Part shown: piece after piece, positions 7,286 to 14,923 of the stretch | Layout: every line of letters starts with the position of its first letter | How positions within the stretch are numbered: the stretch's first letter is position 1 | The notes under the pieces: generated by a model | Database searches by the model: none | What the model was told of the DNA's origin: nothing | The model's input: the letters and a program-made list of their open reading frames with translations, nothing else | Program-made: the position numbers and the translations under genes | NCBI GenBank assembly: GCA_964624465.1 | Contig: CAZUZD010000117.1 | Span: forward strand, 1 to 17,082 | Direction of reading: 5' to 3' | DNA length: 17,082 nt | Source: CAZUZD01 sp964624465 | GTDB taxonomy: Bacteria > Planctomycetota > Planctomycetia > Isosphaerales > Isosphaeraceae

Positions 7286-7315
7286 TTGACCGGCCCCGGA
7301 TTCGGGTCGTAGAGT
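7286..7315 (+). promoter_or_regulatory. Promoter of the TPR gene pair
   Basis: TTGACC (7286-7291), an 18-base spacer and TAGAGT (7310-7315) lie about 100 bases before the ATG at 7415. The -35 box is near perfect. The region 7207-7414 is a divergent gap with nothing coding; on its minus strand a weak TATCGT at 7255-7250 could serve the oxidoreductase gene. Confidence 0.5.
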
Positions 7316-7414
7316 CACACGGGGCGTGCCGATCGAATTCCCGTCTCCGCGCCGGCCGAACTTCCCGGGCCGGCCCCGCCGCCCCCGGTCCGCTAGCTCC
7401 GGAGCCCTCGCCAC

Positions 7415-10219
7415 ATGCGTCCTCGCGCGATCCTCGGGGCGCTGGCCCTGGCCGCCCCGCTGCTCGCCCTGGCGCCCGGCCGCGCCGGCGTCGTCCGGGC
7501 CCAGGAGCCGGCCGCTGCCACCAGCCCGGCCGACGATCGTGAGCTGCGGTTCCTCCGCGGCCTCCGCGACCGCGGCTACTTCGACCTGGCGCTCGAGGCC
7601 ACCGAGCAGCTCCGCAAGGACCCGGCCACCCCGGCCGCGCTCAAGCCGGTGCTCGACTACGAGGTCGGCCGTGGCCTGCTCGAGGAGGCCACCCGCTCGG
7701 CCGACCTGGAGAAGCGATTCTCCCTGCTGGAGCAGGCCCGCGCCCGGCTCGACGGCTTCACGCAGGCCCATCCCCAGCACCCGCTGGCCCCCGAGGCCCT
7801 GGTGCAGCTGGCGCGGCTCTACGTCGAGCGCGGCCACACCTCGGCGCTCCAGGCCGATGAGGCCAGGACCCCGGCCGACAAGGAGGCGAAGCTCAACGCC
7901 GCCCGCGCCGCGTTCGCCGAGGCCCGCAAGGCGTACGAGCGGGCCGAGGGGCCGATCAAGGCCGCCTACGAGGCGTTCCCCCGCTTCATCCCTGCCGGCG
8001 ACCCCCGCCGCGAGGCCCGCGATCGCGCCCACACCGCCCTGATGGAGGACCAGCTCCAGCGGGCGATCGTCGACTACGAGGAGGCGCAGACGTTCCCCTC
8101 CGGCTCCGACGCTCGCAACGCCCTGCTCGACAAGGCCCTGGCGTCGTTCAAGGACCTGCACAGCCGCTACCGCACCCAGCTCGCCGGCCTGCACGCCCGG
8201 ATGCTCCAGGGCAAGAGCTACGAGGAGAAGGGCGACCTGGGCGCCGCCATGGGCATCTACAACGAACTGATGGAGCACTCGGACAAGAACCTCCGCGACC
8301 TCCAGCGCCAGGTCGGCTACTACCGGATCATCGTCCAGGGCAAGCGCAACGAGATCGCCCTGGCGGCCGACGAGGCGGTCCGCTGGCTCCAGGCCAACCC
8401 GACCCAGCGGGTCAGCGAGGTCGGCCTGGGCGTGCAGCTCGAGCTGGCGAAGAACCTGATCGCGCAGCTCCCCGACGCCGCCAACGACCGCGAGCGCGAC
8501 GAGGCCACCCGCCGCGCCGTCGAGCGCCTCACCGAGGTCGTGCGCTACTACTCGCCGCACAAGCCCGAGGCCCTGGCGCTGCTCCAGAAGGTCCAGCCCA
8601 GGGCCGCCCGCAAGGCGAACACGCTGGCGAGCCTGAGCTTCGACGACGCCATGAGCCAGGCCGACACCGCGCTCAACACCGAGGACTGGGCCCAGGCCAT
8701 CGCCCTGCTGAACCAGGCCGTCCGCGCCGCCGAGAAGGCCCGCGAGATCGACAAGGTCAACCGCGCCCGCTACTTCCTCGCCTACGCCCACTACCGCTCC
8801 GACGACTACTACGAGGCCGCCGTCGTCGCCGACCACCTGGCGCGCAACTACCCCCAGGGCGGGCTCTCGGCCAAGGCCGCCGAGATCGGCATGGCCGCGC
8901 TCACGATGGCCTACAACACCTTCACGCAGGTCGATCGCGTCAGCGACCTGGACCGGCTCGTCGAGCTGGCCCGCTACACGGCCGAGACCTGGCCCGACGC
9001 CGAGCAGGGGGACGCCGCCCGCCAGACCCTCGGCGAGGTGGCCCTGGGACGCGGCCGGTACCCCGAGGCCGCCACCTGGCTCGAGGCCGTCCGCCCGGAT
9101 TCGTCCCGTCACCTCGACTGTCAGGTCAAGGCCGGTGACGCCCACTGGCGGCGCGCCCAGCAGCTCCGCGACCAGGGCCAGACCGCCGAGGCCGACGCCG
9201 AGGCCGCGCTGGCCCTCGAACGCGTCGCCGGCGCCCTCAAGCAGCGCGAGGCGAGCAACGTGCCGGCGACCGACCCCGGCCGCGTCACCAACGCCAACGC
9301 CCTGGCCGAGATCCACCGCAACAGCGGCCGGCCCGCCGAGGCCGTCGCCGTCCTGGAACCGATCGCGCTGGGGTTCACCGAGGACAAGCCCGCCGAGTCG
9401 GTGATCCCGCTCTACGCCGCCACCCTGTCCATCCTCGTCCGCTCGCACCTGGCCGTCGGCCAGCCCGACCGGGCGATCGCCGCCATGAAGCAGCTCGAGA
9501 CCGTGAGCCCCTCGCCGGCCGCGCTCACGCAGCTGTACTTCGAGCTCGGCCGCGGGCTCAAGTCGGAGCTGGACGCGCTCGAGAAGCAGGGGGACCGCGC
9601 CGCCGCGAAGCGCATGCAGGATGCCTATCGCCAGTTCCTCCAGGCCCTGGTCGCCAGCCAGGCGGGGCAGAGCTACGAGTCGCTGGAGTGGGCCGGCGAG
9701 TCGATGCTCGAGCTGGGCATGCCGAAGGAGGCGCAGGCCGTGCTCCAGCGGGTGCTCGACACCTCGGGCAAGGACCCCACCTTCCTCAAGGCCGAGGGCG
9801 CCTCGGGCCGCCTGCTGCGGACCCGCCTGAAGCTCGCCGCCGCCACCCGCGAGGCCGGCGACTTCGCCGCCGCCACCGCGCTGCTGGAGCCGATCATCAA
9901 GGAGAATCCGGCGCTGCTGGACCCCCTGATGGAGAAGGGCCTGCTGCTGGAAGGCCGCGCCCGGGCCGAGGGGACGAAGGCGAACTGGGAGGCCAGCCGC
10001 GACTACTGGAAGACGCTGGCCCTGCGGCTCCGCCAGGCCCGCAAGCGGCCCAACGAGTATTACGAGGCCTGGTACCACGTCGCCGTGGCCATGCAGAGCC
10101 TCGGCAACAAGGCGGAGGCCGCCGCCACCCTCAAGGGGGTCGTCACGCTCAACCCATCGGTCGGCACCCCGGCCCTCAAGGCGAAGTACGCCGAGCTGCT
10201 CAAGAAGCTCGGCGGCTGA
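7415..10219 (+). CDS. Large exported tetratricopeptide-repeat protein
   Basis: A 934-residue protein with a signal peptide: MRPR, a hydrophobic core (residues 5-20) and VRA-QE as the cleavage site after Ala29. The mature part is almost wholly alpha-helical with TPR-type repeats, for example GKSYEEKGDLGAAMGIYNEL (266-285), a pair around 410-480 (EDWAQAIALLNQAVRAAEKA; ARYFLAYAHYRSDDYYEAAV), LGEVALGRGRYPEAATWLEA (about 540-559) and a last unit near 884-915 (WYHVAVAMQSLGNKAEAAAT). It has no catalytic domain or membrane anchor. TPR proteins of this kind act as protein-binding scaffolds, here in the periplasm or cell envelope. GGAG precedes the ATG by about 10 bases. The next gene encodes a second exported TPR protein, so the two probably work together. 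The exact function is not known to me. Confidence 0.85.
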   Translation: MRPRAILGALALAAPLLALAPGRAGVVRAQEPAAATSPADDRELRFLRGLRDRGYFDLALEATEQLRKDPATPAALKPVLDYEVGRGLLEEATRSADLEKRFSLLEQARARLDGFTQAHPQHPLAPEALVQLARLYVERGHTSALQADEARTPADKEAKLNAARAAFAEARKAYERAEGPIKAAYEAFPRFIPAGDPRREARDRAHTALMEDQLQRAIVDYEEAQTFPSGSDARNALLDKALASFKDLHSRYRTQLAGLHARMLQGKSYEEKGDLGAAMGIYNELMEHSDKNLRDLQRQVGYYRIIVQGKRNEIALAADEAVRWLQANPTQRVSEVGLGVQLELAKNLIAQLPDAANDRERDEATRRAVERLTEVVRYYSPHKPEALALLQKVQPRAARKANTLASLSFDDAMSQADTALNTEDWAQAIALLNQAVRAAEKAREIDKVNRARYFLAYAHYRSDDYYEAAVVADHLARNYPQGGLSAKAAEIGMAALTMAYNTFTQVDRVSDLDRLVELARYTAETWPDAEQGDAARQTLGEVALGRGRYPEAATWLEAVRPDSSRHLDCQVKAGDAHWRRAQQLRDQGQTAEADAEAALALERVAGALKQREASNVPATDPGRVTNANALAEIHRNSGRPAEAVAVLEPIALGFTEDKPAESVIPLYAATLSILVRSHLAVGQPDRAIAAMKQLETVSPSPAALTQLYFELGRGLKSELDALEKQGDRAAAKRMQDAYRQFLQALVASQAGQSYESLEWAGESMLELGMPKEAQAVLQRVLDTSGKDPTFLKAEGASGRLLRTRLKLAAATREAGDFAAATALLEPIIKENPALLDPLMEKGLLLEGRARAEGTKANWEASRDYWKTLALRLRQARKRPNEYYEAWYHVAVAMQSLGNKAEAAATLKGVVTLNPSVGTPALKAKYAELLKKLGG

Positions 10220-10297
10220 GTCCCGCTCGCCCGTCGCCCCGCCTCGCCGACCGCACCCGAACGCCCTCCACCCGTCCTCGCCCAGGATCGTGACGCC

Positions 10298-11362
10298 ATG
10301 CGGACCCGCCACCTGCTCTGTCTCGCCGGTTCCCTGAGCCTGACCGTGGCGGTGACGCTCACGGCCGGCGCCGACGTGGTCCGGCTCGTGCCCGACAGCA
10401 CGGTCAAGGCCCCCGGCGGCCAGCTCAACGGCCAGATCAAGAGCGAGTCGCCCACCGAGGTCGTGATCAAGGCGGCCGTCGGCGGCGAGCAGAAGGTGCC
10501 CGTCGACCAGATCGACACGGTCACCTACGACAACCCCACCCCCAGCTACACCCTGGCCGAGTCGCGCGAGAACGCCGGCCTGCTGGCCGAGGCCGCCGAC
10601 CTGTTCGAGAAGGCGGCCGCCGAGGCCAAGGACAAGCCGCTGATCCAGCGCGCCGCGCAGTTCCGCCGCGCCAGCCTGCTGGCCGACCTGGCCCAGGCCG
10701 ACCCCGGCCGCACCGACGAGGCGATCGCCGCCCTGGAGGCGTTCCTCAAGGCCCAGCCCAGCAGCCGCCAGGTCGGCCCGGCGCTGGAGGGCCTGGTGCG
10801 GCTGGCGCTCCAGAAGGGGGATACGGCCCGCGCCGAGACGGCCCTGACGGAGCTGGCCGCCAGGGTGCCCTCGGCCGGCGACCGCGCGGCGATCCTCCGT
10901 GCCCGGCTCCAGGGCCGGCAGGGGAAGCACGCCGAGGCGATCGCGGCCCTCGACAAGCTCGCCGCCGGCGCCCCCAAGGGCTCGCCCAGGGCCCGCGAGG
11001 CGCTGCTGGCCAAGGCCGAGAGCCAGGCCGCCAGCAAGCAGTTCCCCGAGGCCGAGAAGACCGTCCGCGACGTGATCGCCCAGGCCCCGCCCGAGGCCGA
11101 CGCCGTGCAGGCCCTGGCCTACAACACGCTCGGCGACTGCCTGCGCGCCGCCGGCCGCCCCAAGGACGCGCTGCTGGCCTACCTGCGGGTCGACGTGCTC
11201 TACGATCGCGACAAGGAGCAGCACGCCCGCGCCCTGGCCCGCGTCGCCGAGCTCTGGCGCGAGCTCAAGCAGGACGCGCGGGCCGACGAGGTCCTCGACC
11301 GCCTGCGGCAGCAGTATCCCCGCAGCCCCTACGCCACCGCCCGCGCCGTCGCCCCCCGCTGA
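10298..11362 (+). CDS. Exported protein with N-terminal beta-rich domain and TPR repeats
   Basis: A 354-residue protein with a signal peptide: hydrophobic residues 6-22 and a likely cut after AGA (residue 25). The mature N-terminus (about 26-79) is beta-rich: DVVRLVPDSTV, GGQLNGQIKSESPTEVVIK and VPVDQIDTVTYDNP look like a small strand-turn domain seen at the start of several planctomycete exported proteins. From about 85 to the end it is helical, with TPR-like units such as ENAGLLAEAADLFEKAAAEA (91-110) and LGDCLRAAGRPKDALLAYLR (about 276-295). The gene follows the larger TPR gene by 78 bases on the same strand with no clear terminator between, so they are likely one operon. AGGA lies about 12 bases before the ATG. 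Role unknown; an envelope adaptor working with its neighbour is the simplest guess. Confidence 0.83.
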   Translation: MRTRHLLCLAGSLSLTVAVTLTAGADVVRLVPDSTVKAPGGQLNGQIKSESPTEVVIKAAVGGEQKVPVDQIDTVTYDNPTPSYTLAESRENAGLLAEAADLFEKAAAEAKDKPLIQRAAQFRRASLLADLAQADPGRTDEAIAALEAFLKAQPSSRQVGPALEGLVRLALQKGDTARAETALTELAARVPSAGDRAAILRARLQGRQGKHAEAIAALDKLAAGAPKGSPRAREALLAKAESQAASKQFPEAEKTVRDVIAQAPPEADAVQALAYNTLGDCLRAAGRPKDALLAYLRVDVLYDRDKEQHARALARVAELWRELKQDARADEVLDRLRQQYPRSPYATARAVAPR

Positions 11363-11409
11363 GCGCGATCCCGGCCGCACCCGGCCGCCGGCCCCAGCCG
11401 ACGCGGGGC

Positions 11410-11437
11410 TTGTTCGCACACGAGAATTCCCTAGACT
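11410..11437 (+). promoter_or_regulatory. Promoter of the first kinase gene
   Basis: TTGTTC (11410-11415), a 16-base spacer and TAGACT (11432-11437), 95 bases ahead of the ATG at 11533. The 170-base gap after the TPR gene and this promoter suggest the kinase is transcribed on its own. Confidence 0.5.
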
Positions 11438-11460
11438 GTTGTGCAACCGCATGGGGAATT
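11425..11460. promoter_or_regulatory. Nested inverted repeats around the -10 box of the first kinase promoter
   Basis: AATTCCC (11425-11431) and GGGAATT (11454-11460) form a perfect 7-bp inverted repeat flanking the -10 box and start region. Inside lies GTTG-TG-CAAC (11438-11447), a second dyad immediately after the -10. This is a plausible operator, or a hairpin at the transcript start. No regulator is identified. Confidence 0.4.
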
Positions 11461-11532
11461 GCCCCGCCGGGGCCGACCGTCGCGATGGGGCGGCGCGGCC
11501 CCGAGCGGGCGAGGTGCAAGGGGGCGTCGTCC

Positions 11533-14286
11533 ATGGACCGCGAGCGCGACCTCGCACTGGCCCGGCTCGCCCTGCAGCAGAAGCTGGTCGACCCGCACGA
11601 CCTGCTCAAACTGCTCGACTCCCACTGGCAGGATGAATCCTCCGGCTCGCTGGCCGACCGCCTGGTCGACTCGGGCCGGCTGCCGGCCTCGGAGCGTCCC
11701 CGGTTCGAGTCGGCGGCGTCGTGGGCCGTCGACGGCAATCGGGAGACCCTGGCCGCCGGCGCCTGGGTGCCGACGGACTCCTCGCACCTCGGGTTCGTCG
11801 AGGCGTCGGTCTACGTCCCGATGTCCAGGGGCACCGCCGGTCTCGAGCCCGGGGACGCGACCACGGCCTGGGACGTGCCGGCCGACGGTGTCCCCGGCAG
11901 TCTGGGTCGGGGTTCGTCCCCGGCTCCGGATCGCCCTTCGGACCGGTATCAGATCCTCCACTCCCAGGGGCGTGGCGGCATCGGTCAGATCTGGCTGGCG
12001 CACGACCGGCTGCTGGACCGCCGGGTGGCCATGAAGGAGCTGCGGCCCGATCGCGGCTCGGCGATCCTGCTGGCCAAGCTGCTCGACGAGGCGCGGATCA
12101 CCGGCCGCCTCGAGCACCCGAGCATCGTGCCCGTGTACGACCTGGTCCTCGTCGGGGCCCAGGGCCTGCCATTCTTCATCATGCGGTTCATCGATGGCCA
12201 GACTCTGGCCCAGGCGATCCGCGACCACCACCGCGACCGCGGCAAGGTGGCCGACCCGGCCGGGCGCGCCGTCTGGTTCGACCTGCTCAACGCCTTCACG
12301 GCCATCTGCAATGCGGTCGGGTACGCCCACGAGCAGCGGGTGCTGCACCGCGACCTGAAGCCGCAGAACGTGATGATCGGCCGATTCGGCGAGGTCTTCG
12401 TGCTCGACTGGGGCCTGGCCAAGCGCACCGAGGTCGATCCGCTGAACCCGGCCGCCGGCGCCACCGCCTCCGACTCGCTCTACCCGATGAACGGCCCCGG
12501 CGGCTCGCCGGCCTCGACCTTCGAGACCGCCGCCGGCCGGGTGCTGGGCACGCCCGCGTACATCCCCCCGGAGCAGGCCCTCGGGCAGGTCGATCGGATC
12601 GACGCCCGGACCGATGTCTACGGCCTGGGGGCGATCCTTTACGAGATCCTCACCGGCCGGCCGCCCTATCTGGGCCTGTCGCCGGCCGAGACGGTGGAGC
12701 TGGTGCTCAAGGGCCCCCCCGCGCCGCCCAGGACCATCGACCCCAGCGTGCCGAGGGCCCTGGACGCCATCTGCCGCAAGGCCCTGGCTCCTGAACGGAC
12801 CGCCCGCTACCAGAGCGCCGGCGAGCTGGCGGCCGACGTCCGCCGCTGGCTGGCCGACGAGCCCGTTTCGGTCGACCGTGAGCCGGCACTTGATCGCCTG
12901 GTCCGCTGGGCACGCGCGCACCGCTCGCTGGTCGCCGGAGTGCTGGCAAGCCTCGTGGTGCTGGCGGCGGCCCTGGCCGTTGGCAACGTGCTGCTGTCGC
13001 GCGAGAAGGCCATCGTCGTGAGCGCCCGAGACTCGGCCCGCGCCGATTACCAGACCGCCCGCGACCTCGTCCAGAAGCTGCTGGGCCAGATGGCCGACGA
13101 GGAGCTGGCCACCGATCCGAGGCTCGACGAGTACCGCGAGCACCTGCTCTCCGAGGCGGTCCGGATGTCGCAGTTCTTCGAGTCGCGGAACCCGGGACCT
13201 CAGGAGTTCGCCAACTCGGCCGAGGTCGCCATCCGGCTGGCCAACCTCACCATCTCCCGTCGCGGGGTGAAGGAGGGCCTGTCCCGGCTGGTCAACATCC
13301 GGATCCCGCTCCGCGACCACGTGAGCCGGTTCCCAGAGGATTTCGGGCTCCGCGACCGCCTGGCGCTGGTCAACCACTCCGGCGCCGAGGCGTTGCTCGA
13401 GGCCGGCCAGCTCCACGAGGTGCCCGACTGGCTCGACGAGGCGATGCAGCAGGCGCAGTCGGCCCACGACGCCCGGCCGAACGACCCGATCGTCGGCCGA
13501 ACCCTCGGGCAGGTGCGGCTGCTGCAGGCGCGGTTCGGCAACGCCTCGGGTCAGTCGGCCACGGCCCAGGCGGCGGCCCGCGAGGCGGTGCGGCTGCTGG
13601 AGGCGTTCCGCGACCCGAGGTCCTCGGAGATCCACCACTTCCTGATCCCGCAGGCGCAGCTGGAGCTGGGCCTGGCCCAGCTCGCGGCCGGCGACGTGCC
13701 CGCGGCCATCACCACGCTCCGCCAGGCCAGGGATCGGGCCGACGCCCTGCTGGCCGAGAATCCCGGCCAGCCCGCCCCGAAGCTCTTCCACGCCCGGGTC
13801 CGGCTGCGGCTCGCCCGGCTGGCGGCCGCCGACGCACGCTTCCGCGACGACCCGGCCGCCCTGCGCTCCGAGCTGGAGGCCTTCGCCCGCGACCTCGCCC
13901 CGCCGGCGGTCCCCCTGATGCCGGCGGCCGACCTCCGGCGGCTGGTGCCGCTGGCGCAGGTCGAACACGCCCTGGCCCTGCTGGACCTCGACGAGGATCA
14001 CCTGCCCGAGGCCGATTCAGGCTTCAGCCAGGCGATTCGTGAGCTGGAGGCCCGCCGCGCCGACGCCCCCGACTGGCTGCCGCTGCTCTCCGAGCTCGGT
14101 CAGCTGCACGCCGACCGCGCCCGCCTCGCCGACCGCCTGAACCGCGACGCCCAGGCCCGCTCCGATCGCGTGGCCGCCCGCGAGCTGCTCCAGGCCGTGC
14201 TGACCCGCGAGCCCACCGATGCCGTGGCCACCGCGGCGCTCCAGACGATCGAGCTGCCGACCGGCGCCACCCCGACCCGCCCGTGA
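11533..14286 (+). CDS. Transmembrane Hanks-type Ser/Thr protein kinase with N-terminal module and C-terminal helical repeats
   Basis: A 917-residue kinase. Residues 1-58 form a helical module (MDRERDLALARLALQQKLVD...) shared with the second kinase. The catalytic domain spans about 138-440: Gly loop GRGGIG (146-151), VAMK with Lys168, HRDLKPQN (272-279; Asp274, Asn279), DWG instead of DFG (292-294), PPEQ (345-348) and TDVYGLGAILYEILTGRPPY (360-379). All residues needed for activity are present. One TM helix (about 466-487) follows, then a short linker and a helical, TPR-like region (about 500-917), which should lie outside the cytoplasm if the kinase is cytoplasmic. The ATG at 11533 is chosen because it matches the start of the paralogue and has AAGGGGG 8 bases upstream; an earlier in-frame ATG would include the promoter. 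It probably senses an envelope signal or scaffold; targets are unknown. Confidence 0.93.
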   Translation: MDRERDLALARLALQQKLVDPHDLLKLLDSHWQDESSGSLADRLVDSGRLPASERPRFESAASWAVDGNRETLAAGAWVPTDSSHLGFVEASVYVPMSRGTAGLEPGDATTAWDVPADGVPGSLGRGSSPAPDRPSDRYQILHSQGRGGIGQIWLAHDRLLDRRVAMKELRPDRGSAILLAKLLDEARITGRLEHPSIVPVYDLVLVGAQGLPFFIMRFIDGQTLAQAIRDHHRDRGKVADPAGRAVWFDLLNAFTAICNAVGYAHEQRVLHRDLKPQNVMIGRFGEVFVLDWGLAKRTEVDPLNPAAGATASDSLYPMNGPGGSPASTFETAAGRVLGTPAYIPPEQALGQVDRIDARTDVYGLGAILYEILTGRPPYLGLSPAETVELVLKGPPAPPRTIDPSVPRALDAICRKALAPERTARYQSAGELAADVRRWLADEPVSVDREPALDRLVRWARAHRSLVAGVLASLVVLAAALAVGNVLLSREKAIVVSARDSARADYQTARDLVQKLLGQMADEELATDPRLDEYREHLLSEAVRMSQFFESRNPGPQEFANSAEVAIRLANLTISRRGVKEGLSRLVNIRIPLRDHVSRFPEDFGLRDRLALVNHSGAEALLEAGQLHEVPDWLDEAMQQAQSAHDARPNDPIVGRTLGQVRLLQARFGNASGQSATAQAAAREAVRLLEAFRDPRSSEIHHFLIPQAQLELGLAQLAAGDVPAAITTLRQARDRADALLAENPGQPAPKLFHARVRLRLARLAAADARFRDDPAALRSELEAFARDLAPPAVPLMPAADLRRLVPLAQVEHALALLDLDEDHLPEADSGFSQAIRELEARRADAPDWLPLLSELGQLHADRARLADRLNRDAQARSDRVAARELLQAVLTREPTDAVATAALQTIELPTGATPTRP

Positions 14287-14306
14287 ACGGGTCGGGGTGG
14301 CGTGCC

Positions 14307-14334
14307 GGGTCTGGTCAATGGCTCGGCCAGACCC
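14307..14334. terminator. Hairpin between the convergent kinase and IPT/TIG genes
   Basis: GGGTCTGG (14307-14314) and CCAGACCC (14327-14334) form a perfect 8-bp stem with a 12-base loop, in the 59-base gap between two converging stop codons. There is no T-run on either side, but the position suits a bidirectional terminator. Confidence 0.45.
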
Positions 14335-14345
14335 ATCCGGTGGCC

Positions 14346-14651
14346 TCAGGTTCCTGACGTGTAGGTGATCTGCTGCGTCCGGAACTGGTTCGACGTCGCC
14401 CCTCCGGCGGTCACGGTGATCGTCATGGTCCCCCCTGCGGAGTTGGCGTTGCTGGCCGCATCGAAGCTGGCGGTCACGCTCGTGTCGGACCTCGAGGTGA
14501 TCGTCGCCTGGCTCACGCTCAGGCCGGTTGCCGTCAGGGCCACCGAGCACGGGGCGGCCGAGAAGCCGCTGCCGGTGATGGTCACGGAGTTGCTGGACCC
14601 CAGCGTGATCTGGTTCCCGCCCGAGAGTGAGGCGCCGGTAATCGTCGGCAT
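14346..14651 (-). CDS. Small IPT/TIG-like single-domain protein
   Basis: A 101-residue protein rich in Thr, Ser, Gly and Val. The sequence starts PTITGASLSGGNQITLGSSN, continues with SVTITGSGFS (22-31) and later has MTITVTAGGATSNQF (76-90). This is the strand pattern of an immunoglobulin-like IPT/TIG domain: 'P-x-I-x-x-xS' start, 'ItGsGF' centre, 'ItV-x-x-GG-xSN' end. No signal peptide or anchor is seen, although such domains normally occur in exported proteins. GGAG lies 8 bases before the ATG, which supports it as a real start. It sits on the opposite strand between the two kinase genes. It may be a free-standing binding domain or a remnant of a larger surface protein. Domain call is by pattern only. 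Confidence 0.62.
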   Translation of the reverse strand: MPTITGASLSGGNQITLGSSNSVTITGSGFSAAPCSVALTATGLSVSQATITSRSDTSVTASFDAASNANSAGGTMTITVTAGGATSNQFRTQQITYTSGT

Positions 14652-14789
14652 GGAGGGGACTCCGCAGTGAGTGTGGAGAGGCTCGAGGATCGAACTGCCA
14701 GCACAACTACAGGCCTGAATGGCCGTGTGCCGTCCGGGTGCCGGAAACTTGCGGCGGACCTGCGAGGGGGGGCCGGCGCGATTCCATCA

Positions 14790-14817
14790 TTGCCGTGCTG
14801 GACTGATCCAGTACACT
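14790..14817 (+). promoter_or_regulatory. Promoter of the second kinase gene
   Basis: TTGCCG (14790-14795), a 16-base spacer and TACACT (14812-14817), 106 bases before the ATG at 14924. The surrounding 14820-14860 stretch is notably AT-richer than the rest of the window, as expected for a promoter or leader in such GC-rich DNA. The remainder of the 14652-14923 gap has no gene I can support. Confidence 0.5.
14795..14814. promoter_or_regulatory. Inverted repeat in the promoter spacer of the second kinase gene
   Basis: GTGCTGGA-CTGA-TCCAGTAC is a 20-base dyad with 7 of 8 arm positions paired (one G-T) and a perfect CTGGA/TCCAG core. It fills the spacer between the -35 and -10 boxes, a common site for repressor or activator binding. 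The regulator is unknown. Confidence 0.45.
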
Positions 14818-14923
14818 CAGAATTGTGGTGAACTCGTAATAGTTTCGTCTGAAATCACCGGATCTCATTCGGGTGCCCGGATGGTGCTGGGATCGCCGGT
14901 GCCGGACCGGACGGGGGCCTGCC

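Noticed and set aside
4966..7542. An 858-codon plus-strand frame across the acyltransferase and oxidoreductase
   Set aside because: Out of frame with the acyltransferase and antisense to the oxidoreductase; low-complexity translation with no domain.
11410..11532. Upstream ATG adding 41 residues to the first kinase
   Set aside because: It would start inside the -35 box, and the paralogue begins with the same MD-x-ERDL sequence at the downstream ATG.
7250..11557. A 1435-codon open frame on the minus strand across both TPR genes
   Set aside because: It is antisense to two proteins with signal peptides and TPR units. Its Gly/Leu/Val/Arg-rich repetitive translation is what high-GC codon bias yields on the opposite strand. 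No domain is recognisable.
11431..14001. An 856-codon minus-strand frame under the first kinase
   Set aside because: Antisense shadow of a kinase with all catalytic motifs intact.
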